Below, one piece after another: positions 1 through 5,096 of a stretch of DNA of 5,096 nt. The notes beneath the pieces were generated by a model, which had not been told where the DNA came from, ran no database searches, and saw only the letters and a list, made by a program, of their open reading frames with translations. Location of the stretch: the NCBI GenBank assembly GCA_002309155.1, contig DBXB01000039.1, positions 155 through 5,250 of the forward strand. The letters run 5' to 3'. The position numbers were made by a program, and so were the translations under genes. Origin of the DNA: Bacteroidales bacterium UBA1223 (GTDB taxonomy: Bacteria; Bacteroidota; Bacteroidia; Bacteroidales; P3). Numbering within the stretch: the stretch's first letter is position 1; each line of letters begins with the position of its first letter.

Positions 1-1713
1 AATGTGGGGCATGCAGATGGTGCTCCTTTCGGCAGTTGTGTCGCCGCGCTGTGGCACGGCTTGAGACTCGACACGGCTATGGCTTGCTATATTCTTGTGA
101 TGCCACTGATTGTCTTGGTGGTCAGCAGTTTCTTTGTGAAGATTAATCTTCGGGCAGTCCTTAGGCCTTGGTGGTGGCTGTCGGCAGTGCTTATGGCTGT
201 GGTTTTTGTGGCAGATACAGTGCTCTATCTATTCTGGGGCGCAAAAATCGACGCTAACGATCTGATATATGCGGCGAAGCCCAAGGATATGCTTGCCAGC
301 GTGAAGTGGTGGAGCATTGTGGCTGGAATAGTTGTCATCGCCGCCACTGTGTGGATCTATGGTAGATGTCTGTGCCGAATCACTCCAACCTCTGTGCCCC
401 GTCACAACAGATGGCTGTCACTGATCTATATACCGCTTGCCGGACTGCTTTTCTTGGGAGTTCGTGGCGGTGTGTCGGAGTCAACGGCGAATCCATCTTA
501 TGCTTATTTCTCTAAACATCAGTTTTGTAATCATGCTGCCTTAAATCCTTTCTTTAATATGGTGCATTCTTTGTTCAAGACGGAAGACTTGCTCCATGAG
601 TTCGATTTTTTGTCTGGTGACGAGGCCGTGAGTAAGGTGGCGCCACTGTTTGCCACGGGTGACGATGTCACCGACACGTTGCTTCGATGCAGGAGGCCTG
701 ACATATTGATGATAGTGTGGGAGGGTGGTGGCAAAGCCATGGTGATGAACGACAGTGTGGGGGAGAATCTCATGAGGTACTGCGACGAAGGGGTGGTATT
801 CACTAACCTTTATTCCAATAATTTCCGTACTGACAGGGGCCTAGTGTCGTTGCTCAGCGGCTGGCAAGGACTGCCCACCACTTCACTGATGAAGATGAAT
901 GACAAATGTCGTAAACTGCCTTCCCTGGCTCGTGAGCTCGCCAATGTCGGTTACAATACCTCCTTCGTATACGGTGGCGATATCGACTTCACAAATATGC
1001 GTGGATACATGCTTGAGACGGGATTTGAAAAAGCTGTCGGAAGTGAGGCGTTTCCCGAGAGTCGCAGGCTGAGCGGGTGGGGTGCGCCAGACGCCTACAC
1101 GTTACTGCCATCGCTGATGGGTGGCGAGTCGCCATCGTTTGATGTCTTTCTAACCCTGAGCAGTCATGAGCCGTGGACTGTGCCCATGCGCAGACTGAGA
1201 GATGACAGAAAGAACAGTTTCGCCTATACTGACTCTTGCATCGGAGTGATGATCGACAGTCTGCGTCATTCTCCGAGATGGGACAGCCTGCTGATAATCA
1301 TAGTGCCTGACCACGGTGTGGCTCTCTCGTCGTCGCAATCGACAAGCGACCCAGCAGTGGCTCCTATCCCTATGGTGTGGATAGGAGGGGCGGTGAATGG
1401 GCATCATGAGGTCGACGTGATGATGAACCAAAGCGACTTGGCTGCCACACTGCTTGCACAGATGGGGCTAAGTCACAAGTCGTTCCCCTTGAGTCGCAAT
1501 GTGCTTAGCGCTGAATATGCTGACAATTACCATTTTGCACTACATTGTTTCAAGAATGGGTGTAACCTCTTCGATAATGAAGGCATCACCCGTTTCGACT
1601 GCGCAAGTCGCTCGGCAACGGATATTAGTGGTACGTCGGGAGAAGACCGCAGTCAGTTTGTGAAGACTCTGCTTCAGGCTATATATCATATAACGGGACA
1701 TTTGGGAGAGTGA
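1..1713 (+). CDS. LTA synthase / phosphoglycerol transferase family membrane enzyme (sulfatase-like fold), 5' end missing
   Basis: This is an inner-membrane enzyme with an extracytoplasmic alkaline-phosphatase-fold domain, of the type that moves phosphoglycerol or phosphoethanolamine onto envelope glycans or lipids; the substrate here is unknown. Numbering from the GTG at 4, hydrophobic segments lie at about 25-44, 56-78, 102-119 and 137-153, followed by a catalytic domain from about 232. The expected LtaS-type active-site residues are visible: metal-ligand Glu240 in IVWEGG, nucleophile Thr276 in NNFRTDRG, His388 in SSHEPW, and Asp436-His437 in VPDHG. The frame is open through base 1, and the sequence at 4 already looks like the loop before the second membrane helix, so the GTG at 4 is probably not the start and one upstream helix is missing. 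The frame ends at TGA 1711-1713. FRTDRG and SSHEP are familiar from Bacteroidetes members of the family. In a Gram-negative this is unlikely to make true lipoteichoic acid; modification of an envelope glycan or lipid is an inference. Confidence 0.88.
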   Translation, partial: NVGHADGAPFGSCVAALWHGLRLDTAMACYILVMPLIVLVVSSFFVKINLRAVLRPWWWLSAVLMAVVFVADTVLYLFWGAKIDANDLIYAAKPKDMLASVKWWSIVAGIVVIAATVWIYGRCLCRITPTSVPRHNRWLSLIYIPLAGLLFLGVRGGVSESTANPSYAYFSKHQFCNHAALNPFFNMVHSLFKTEDLLHEFDFLSGDEAVSKVAPLFATGDDVTDTLLRCRRPDILMIVWEGGGKAMVMNDSVGENLMRYCDEGVVFTNLYSNNFRTDRGLVSLLSGWQGLPTTSLMKMNDKCRKLPSLARELANVGYNTSFVYGGDIDFTNMRGYMLETGFEKAVGSEAFPESRRLSGWGAPDAYTLLPSLMGGESPSFDVFLTLSSHEPWTVPMRRLRDDRKNSFAYTDSCIGVMIDSLRHSPRWDSLLIIIVPDHGVALSSSQSTSDPAVAPIPMVWIGGAVNGHHEVDVMMNQSDLAATLLAQMGLSHKSFPLSRNVLSAEYADNYHFALHCFKNGCNLFDNEGITRFDCASRSATDISGTSGEDRSQFVKTLLQAIYHITGHLGE

Positions 1714-1715
1714 GG

Positions 1716-1811
1716 GTTGGTTGTTGAGATGTTGATTGTTTAATTGTTTAATTGTGACCAGTGAACTTTATGTTTGATTGTTGAGTTGTTAAGATGTTTA
1801 ATTGTTAAGTT
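1716..1811. repeat. Two blocks of an 8-bp tandem repeat, consensus about GTTkArtT
   Basis: The gap between the first two genes is built mainly of short T/G-rich units. Block 1 (1716-1753) reads GTTGGTT, GTTGAGAT, GTTGATT, GTTTAATT, GTTTAATT. Block 2 (1772-1811) has five exact 8-mers: GTTTGATT, GTTGAGTT, GTTAAGAT, GTTTAATT, GTTAAGTT. An 18-bp non-repeat spacer (1754-1771) separates them. No stable hairpin is apparent, and C is almost absent from the repeat units on this strand. The array could be a slippage-prone simple repeat or a region binding a protein with 8-bp spacing; nothing in the window decides between these. Confidence 0.8.
1769..1776 (+). promoter_or_regulatory. Putative Bacteroidetes-type -7 promoter box for the nitroreductase gene
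   Basis: TATGTTTG matches the TAnnTTTG -7 consensus of the Bacteroidetes primary sigma factor exactly. An ATTG at 1743-1746, 22 bp upstream, could serve as a degenerate -33 element, but the repeat supplies many TTG triplets, so this assignment is weak. Transcription from here would give a leader of roughly 55 nt rich in A and T. The box straddles the spacer and the first unit of repeat block 2, so changes in repeat number in block 1 would alter upstream spacing and changes in block 2 would alter leader length. Confidence 0.45.
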
Positions 1812-1837
1812 GTATCATTAATAAATAAATCAAAATT

Positions 1838-2491
1838 ATGAAAAAAAGAACATTTGCATTTTTATCCGCAGCGTTGATGACTGTCGCTATGACGGTCTCC
1901 TGCTGTGGTGAGAGCCAGCCTTCGAGCGACAACAGTCAGGCTGACGCCGTTATCGCCAACATCATGAACCGCAAGAGCGTTCGCAGTTACACCAACGACA
2001 CTATTCCGGCTGCGGATATGGAGATTATGCTCCGTGCCGCTGTCGCCGCACCCACTGGGATGGATGTGCGTCCTTGGCATCTGGTGGTGATGACTGACAA
2101 GAGCAAATACGCTGAGCTCTTTGAAGGCAACTTCAACATGGAGAAATACATGCAGGCTGGTGCCGTCGTCATCTTCTGCGCCGACACCACCGTGACACGT
2201 CCTCCGCGTGACAACCCCAACGGTCCCGCAGTGACTACCCCCAATGCCATATGGCGTGACGATATGGGTGCTTGCACCGAGAACTTCCTCCTTGCCGCTG
2301 AGGCTCTCGGCTATGGCGCCGTCTGGACAGCCTGCTATCCTTTCCCCAACAACATGGAACCTATCAAGAATTATCTTAACCTGCCCGGCAATATAGTGCC
2401 CTACAGTGTGGTTCCCGTTGGTCGTCCCGCCGGCGACAACCAGCCTAAGGACAAATGGAATCCCGAACGTATTCATTACAACGGTTTCTAG
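1838..2491 (+). CDS. Nitroreductase-family flavoprotein with signal peptide, possible lipoprotein
   Basis: This 217-residue protein has the NAD(P)H-dependent, FMN-binding nitroreductase fold, a family that reduces nitro groups, quinones or flavins; its substrate cannot be told from sequence. Residues 1-21 form a signal peptide (MKKR, then a hydrophobic stretch), followed by Cys22-Cys23, a possible lipobox of imperfect form (TVSC). The mature domain opens near residue 36. It carries the FMN-phosphate motif NRKSVRSY (Arg45, Ser47, Arg49) and AAPTGMDVRPW (71-80, one variant of the usual AAPSxxNxQPW). A later Asp-rich helix leads into NFLLAAEALGYGAVW, and the PVGRPAG segment comes near the C-terminus. 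Typical cytoplasmic members lack the leader, so the domain probably sits in the periplasm or on the outer membrane. The ATG at 1838 is preferred because it begins the signal peptide; there is no Shine-Dalgarno, only an A/T-rich leader, which is normal in Bacteroidetes. It appears monocistronic, between its own promoter and a strong terminator. Confidence 0.9.
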   Translation: MKKRTFAFLSAALMTVAMTVSCCGESQPSSDNSQADAVIANIMNRKSVRSYTNDTIPAADMEIMLRAAVAAPTGMDVRPWHLVVMTDKSKYAELFEGNFNMEKYMQAGAVVIFCADTTVTRPPRDNPNGPAVTTPNAIWRDDMGACTENFLLAAEALGYGAVWTACYPFPNNMEPIKNYLNLPGNIVPYSVVPVGRPAGDNQPKDKWNPERIHYNGF

Positions 2492-2495
2492 ACTC

Positions 2496-2528
2496 AAAGC
2501 CCTTCGCATCGGCGAAGGGCTTTTTTTT
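2496..2528 (+). terminator. Rho-independent terminator after the nitroreductase gene
   Basis: A perfect 12-bp stem, AAAGCCCTTCGC (2496-2507) paired with GCGAAGGGCTTT (2512-2523), closes a 4-nt loop (ATCG). The run of eight Ts at 2521-2528 includes the last three stem bases. It starts 4 bp after the TAG stop. There is no long A run on the left side beyond three bases, so it should work mainly on the + strand. It separates the nitroreductase transcript from dnaX. Confidence 0.95.
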
Positions 2529-2582
2529 CAGCGATTTGAGAACAATCTGAGAATCCACACTCTGAGAAATTAAAATTATATG

Positions 2583-2590
2583 TATATTTG
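2583..2590 (+). promoter_or_regulatory. Putative Bacteroidetes-type -7 promoter box for dnaX
   Basis: TATATTTG matches TAnnTTTG exactly and lies 26 bp before the dnaX ATG, just downstream of the terminator, where a promoter is expected. A TCTG at 2561-2564, 18 bp upstream, is a possible -33 element with one mismatch to TTTG. The leader would be about 20 nt. An AAGGG at 2602-2606 lies 10 nt before the start codon and may be a weak ribosome-binding site or chance. Confidence 0.55.
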
Positions 2591-2616
2591 CATATTATTT
2601 CAAGGGTCGCATATAT

Positions 2617-3741
2617 ATGGAAAAATTCATTGTATCAGCACGTAAGTATCGTCCAACGACATTTGACAGCGTCGTCGGACAGTCGCATATCACCACTACT
2701 CTTAAAAACGCAATACGCAAAAACCAGCTTGCCCAGGCTTTCCTCTTCTGCGGTCCCCGTGGAGTGGGCAAGACCACTTGCGCCCGCATTCTTGCCAAAA
2801 CCATAAACTGCACCAATCTCACTGACGATACTGAGCCCTGCAATGAGTGCGACTCCTGCCGCTCGTTCAACGAGGGGACATCGATGAACATCTTTGAACT
2901 CGATGCCGCATCGAACAACTCTGTCGACGATATCCGCAGTCTGGTCGAGAAGGTGAGGATCCCTCCCCAGACGGGAAAATACAAGGTGTATATCATCGAT
3001 GAGGTCCACATGTTGTCTACCCAGGCTTTCAACGCCTTCCTCAAAACCCTTGAAGAACCTCCCGAGTACGCCAAGTTTATACTTGCGACCACAGAGAAAC
3101 ACAAGATAATACCCACCATCCTGTCACGTTGCCAGATATACGATTTCAAACGCATTCAAACCGACGATATCGTCAAGCATCTGGAGTATGTAGCAAACCA
3201 GGAGGGCATAAACTATGAGCCGGAGGCTATCCATGTAATAGCACACAAGGCTGAGGGCGGACTGCGTGACGCCCTCTCAACCTTTGACCAGCTGGTCAGT
3301 TTCACCAAGGGCAACCTGACCTATAAAGACTGTATCGAGAACCTCAATGTGCTCGACTGTGACTACTATTTCCGCTTTGTCGACTATTTCAAAGCGGGCG
3401 ACATTTCGAATTCTCTGCTGCTCTATCAAGAGCTTATCGATAAAGGTTTTGACGGTCAGCATTTTGTTACGGGTCTCTCGGAGCATCTCCGTAATCTCCT
3501 GGTGTGCCTTGATCCCGCCACACAGCGTCTTATGGATGTCGTGGAGAAATATCGCGCCGAATATGCCCGCCAGTCCGCTGAATGCGGAATGGCACTGCTT
3601 ATGCGATACCTTGAGATGGCATCGGAATGCGAATACAAGTTCAGGGATGCCTCCAACAAGCGTCTCTTCGTGGAGGTGACTCTGATGAAGATGGCTAACC
3701 TGACCAAAAACTTGCAGTTGGCCCAGCCTGCCGCTGGATAG
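2617..3741 (+). CDS. dnaX: DNA polymerase III subunit gamma/tau, N-terminal clamp-loader part, ended by an in-frame amber stop
   Basis: DnaX is the ATPase of the DNA polymerase III clamp loader, which opens and places the sliding clamp on primed DNA. The 374 residues contain all parts of the AAA+ module. Walker A is GPRGVGKT (46-53), the zinc-binding cysteines are Cys65, 75, 78 and 81, and Walker B is IIDEVH (126-131). The sensor-1/arginine-finger SRC is at 170-172, and sensor 2 is GGLRDA with Arg217. The helical collar domain (about 240-365) looks complete. The ATG at 2617 is well supported: MEKFIVSARKYRP is how Bacteroidetes DnaX proteins begin. The frame stops at TAG 3739-3741, just after the collar domain, while the Bacteroidetes family is usually around 600 residues. 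The rest of the protein is encoded in the same frame directly downstream. As it stands the product resembles the gamma short form made by E. coli, but by a different route: there, a -1 frameshift leads to the short form. Gamma-like activity is plausible; whether a long form is made is open. Confidence 0.95.
   Translation: MEKFIVSARKYRPTTFDSVVGQSHITTTLKNAIRKNQLAQAFLFCGPRGVGKTTCARILAKTINCTNLTDDTEPCNECDSCRSFNEGTSMNIFELDAASNNSVDDIRSLVEKVRIPPQTGKYKVYIIDEVHMLSTQAFNAFLKTLEEPPEYAKFILATTEKHKIIPTILSRCQIYDFKRIQTDDIVKHLEYVANQEGINYEPEAIHVIAHKAEGGLRDALSTFDQLVSFTKGNLTYKDCIENLNVLDCDYYFRFVDYFKAGDISNSLLLYQELIDKGFDGQHFVTGLSEHLRNLLVCLDPATQRLMDVVEKYRAEYARQSAECGMALLMRYLEMASECEYKFRDASNKRLFVEVTLMKMANLTKNLQLAQPAAG
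3739..3741 (+). other. dnaX: In-frame amber codon splitting dnaX
   Basis: The codons around it read GCC GCT GGA TAG ATA GCA AGA. It lies in the linker after clamp-loader domain III and is the only stop in this frame from 2617 to the TAA at 4351-4353. One base change from CAG, AAG or GAG would produce it. A 5-bp pairing, CCGCT (3731-3735) with AGCGG (3759-3763), would place it in a 23-nt loop; this is too weak to count as a readthrough signal. It may be a true terminator, a readthrough site, a recent mutation or a base-call error. Confidence 0.85.
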
Positions 3742-4353
3742 ATAGCAAGAACGCCACAAGCGGAACATAAAACCCCACCTGCCGACAATCCTGCACCATC
3801 GGCTCCAGCACAGGAAACTGACGTTGCAACTGAGTCTGTGTCCCCTGAGGCTCCTCAGCAGAATGCGGAGCCTGAGAGCAGGCCTGTCAAACCTGATGTC
3901 ACGGCAGGCATACCACATCGCCGATTCACCTCAGTATCGCTGTCCGACATGCCTGAAGTGAAGCCTCCCACACCTATCGAGAACCGTGAGGTGGAGAAGC
4001 TTACACAGGAAAGGCTGGCGGAGTTATGGCGCCGTTTGGTCGACAATTGTAAAGACGATGAGGCACTCCATTCGTTACTTGCCGACAAAGAGGTGGAGCT
4101 CAAGAACAACAACCTCTTCTTCATCTATGTGCCCAACCTCTATCTTGACAGCCAGCTCTCAAAGCACCAACGGCGTATACTCGATTTTCTGAGAGGTGAG
4201 ACCGGAAATGAGGCGCTCAACTATAAAGCTGTGGTACGTGTGGAACATGTGGAACGCAAAGCCTATCTGCCACGTGATAAATTTGACGAGATGGCGGCGA
4301 AGAACCCATCCATGTACACACTCAGGCAGATGTTTACAGATATAGACTTCTAA
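3742..4353 (+). CDS. dnaX: C-terminal (tau-like) segment of DnaX, in frame after the amber stop
   Basis: The 203 codons after the TAG stay open in the dnaX frame. The first 70 or so encode a Pro/Ala/Glu/Gln-rich linker, typical of the flexible region between the clamp-loader domains and the C-terminus. From about 3985 (EVEKLTQERLAELWRRL) to the end comes a folded-looking domain that resembles the C-terminal domain of Bacteroidetes DnaX; the final KNPSMYTLRQMF is like the KNPxxxxLxxxF pattern I recall from that family. In E. coli the tau tail binds the polymerase and the helicase; whether this dissimilar tail does the same is inference. If made separately it could start at GTG 3838 or ATG 3949, but neither has a visible ribosome-binding site and 3838 is 96 bp beyond the stop. 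The likelier reading is one 578-residue gene interrupted by one codon. The lack of further stops or frameshifts means the tail is either still used or only very recently cut off. Confidence 0.8.
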   Translation: MARTPQAEHKTPPADNPAPSAPAQETDVATESVSPEAPQQNAEPESRPVKPDVTAGIPHRRFTSVSLSDMPEVKPPTPIENREVEKLTQERLAELWRRLVDNCKDDEALHSLLADKEVELKNNNLFFIYVPNLYLDSQLSKHQRRILDFLRGETGNEALNYKAVVRVEHVERKAYLPRDKFDEMAAKNPSMYTLRQMFTDIDF

Positions 4354-4365
4354 ACTCGACCAGAT

Positions 4366-5096
4366 ATGGGCAAATTTTTCATAATCACCGGACTGCTGAT
4401 ATTCAGTGCACATGTTTTCTCTGCACTGTTCAGCAAGCGGAGAGTGCCCGATGTGCTTTTCCTGGTTGGAATAGGAATAATCATAGGTCCTGTCCTTGGG
4501 TGGGTCACCCCTGATACTCTTGGAGGAATAGGTTCTATCTTCGCCTCAATCACACTCGTTTTCATCCTCTTCGACAGTGGTGTCGATATGCATATCGATG
4601 ACTTGCGCCGCTATTGGGTCGGCATGGTGCAGGTGGCAAGCTATTCTTTTCTCCTTACTATGGCGGTGACTGCTGTGCTGGCGCATTTTCTGGCTTATTT
4701 GGGTTGGCCATCATCACTGCTGTTGGGCAGCATGGTGGGATGCACTGGAGCGTCGATAGTCATTCCCATGGTGCGTCAGATGAAGGTAAGTGACCGTACC
4801 CGCACGGTGCTTATCCTAGAGTCGGCTCTGTCGGGAGTGTTCAGCATTGTCGTAGCTCTGGCCATCCTCGAGGGTATCAAGATAGGCACTGTCAGTTTCG
4901 TTGCTATTGTAGGCAATGTGCTGGCATCCTTCTTTATGGCGCTTCTTATAGGAGTCGTTGGCGGACTTGTGTGGTCTGGACTCCTTCAGAAGGTGCGCCG
5001 CCGTCAGAATTCGATGTTTCTGACTCCTGCCTTTGTCTTTGTCCTCTACGGCATCACACAGGCGTTGGGTTACAGTGGTGCCATCGCCGCGCTGGC
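4366..5096 (+). CDS. Cation:proton antiporter-like membrane protein (CPA superfamily), 3' end missing
   Basis: The first 243 residues of a polytopic inner-membrane protein are present; the window ends before its stop. Hydrophobic segments at about 2-20, 28-47, 55-70, 84-111, 116-136, 147-168, 174-205 and 217-237 fit the N-terminal part of Na+/H+ or K+/H+ exchangers. Supporting motifs are RVPDVLFLVGIGIIIGPVLG (26-45), LVFILFDSGVDM (64-75, compare LFEGGL), GCTGASIVIPMVRQMKVS (125-142) and ILESALSGVFSIVVALAI (150-167). The last aligns with the CPA1 ESxLND helix, but the Asn-Asp pair is replaced by Ser156-Gly157, so ion coupling may differ. The expected function is exchange of Na+ or K+ for protons, for pH and salt balance, but the ion is unknown. 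The ATG at 4366 follows the dnaX frame by 12 bp with no terminator or promoter box between, so cotranscription is likely. No Shine-Dalgarno is seen. The CDS frame is confident; the precise transport role is not. Confidence 0.85.
   Translation, partial: MGKFFIITGLLIFSAHVFSALFSKRRVPDVLFLVGIGIIIGPVLGWVTPDTLGGIGSIFASITLVFILFDSGVDMHIDDLRRYWVGMVQVASYSFLLTMAVTAVLAHFLAYLGWPSSLLLGSMVGCTGASIVIPMVRQMKVSDRTRTVLILESALSGVFSIVVALAILEGIKIGTVSFVAIVGNVLASFFMALLIGVVGGLVWSGLLQKVRRRQNSMFLTPAFVFVLYGITQALGYSGAIAAL

Noticed and set aside
1862..2509. A 215-codon open frame on the minus strand opposite the nitroreductase gene
   Set aside because: It mirrors a strong + strand gene, its predicted protein shows no recognisable motif and is rich in His, Val and Gly as expected of antisense codons, and it runs into the terminator stem. 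It is a coding shadow.
3700..3712. ACC AAA AAC as a possible -1 slippery site as in E. coli dnaX
   Set aside because: The heptamer C AAA AAC does not fit X XXY YYZ, and the tail is in the same frame as the head, so a single -1 shift would not reach it.
3739..3741. Genome-wide reassignment of TAG to sense, as in some gut phages
   Set aside because: The nitroreductase gene in the same window ends with TAG at 2489-2491, directly before a terminator, so TAG works as a stop here; all neighbours are ordinary chromosomal genes.
3736..3745. GATAGATAG tandem as a 4-bp duplication that created the stop
   Set aside because: Removing 4 bp would shift the frame and disconnect the tail, which is in frame as it stands; a single-base substitution explains the stop better.
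3848..3873. Stem AGGCTCC / GGAGCCT with a 12-nt loop downstream of the amber codon, as a readthrough stimulator
   Set aside because: It is only 7 bp long and begins more than 100 nt after the stop, too far for the usual stop-proximal stimulatory structures; chance pairing is likely.
3277..3918. A 213-codon minus-strand open frame across the dnaX stop region
   Set aside because: The + strand frames on both sides have clear family similarity. The minus-strand product has no recognisable domain, so it does not explain the stop as a gene boundary.

Overview
The window looks like chromosomal DNA from a member of the Bacteroidales, possibly a gut lineage of intermediate GC such as Muribaculaceae or Prevotellaceae; the family-level guess is weak. 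Three things point there: the DnaX protein reads like Bacteroidetes DnaX from its first residues, two Bacteroidetes-type -7 promoter boxes (TAnnTTTG) lie upstream of genes, and strong Shine-Dalgarno sequences are absent. All genes supported here are on the + strand. I see no RNA gene, CRISPR array, insertion sequence or phage gene.

Layout. (1) 1-1713: the 3' part of a membrane-anchored LTA-synthase/phosphoglycerol-transferase-type alkaline-phosphatase-fold enzyme; its start lies before the window. (2) 1714-1837: a non-coding gap filled by two blocks of an 8-bp tandem repeat (consensus about GTTkArtT), with a good -7 box at the junction of the second block. (3) 1838-2491: a nitroreductase-family flavoprotein with an N-terminal signal and possible lipobox, closed by a strong intrinsic terminator at 2496-2528. 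(4) 2583-2590: a -7 box, then dnaX, the clamp-loader gamma/tau subunit of DNA polymerase III, from 2617. (5) 4366-5096: the 5' part of a monovalent cation:proton antiporter-like membrane protein, 12 bp after the dnaX reading frame closes and probably cotranscribed with it.

The most notable point is dnaX. Its reading frame is cut by a single in-frame TAG at 3739-3741, just after the third clamp-loader domain. The same frame then stays open for another 203 codons, encoding a Pro/Ala/Glu-rich linker and a tail that resembles the conserved Bacteroidetes DnaX C-terminus. The product before the stop (374 residues) has the architecture of a gamma-type short form; readthrough would give a full-length tau-like form of 578 residues. 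This may be a nonsense mutation, a sequencing or assembly error, or a two-product arrangement using stop-codon readthrough instead of the frameshifting used by E. coli dnaX. The sequence alone cannot decide. The nitroreductase gene also ends in TAG, which argues against genome-wide reassignment of TAG to sense.
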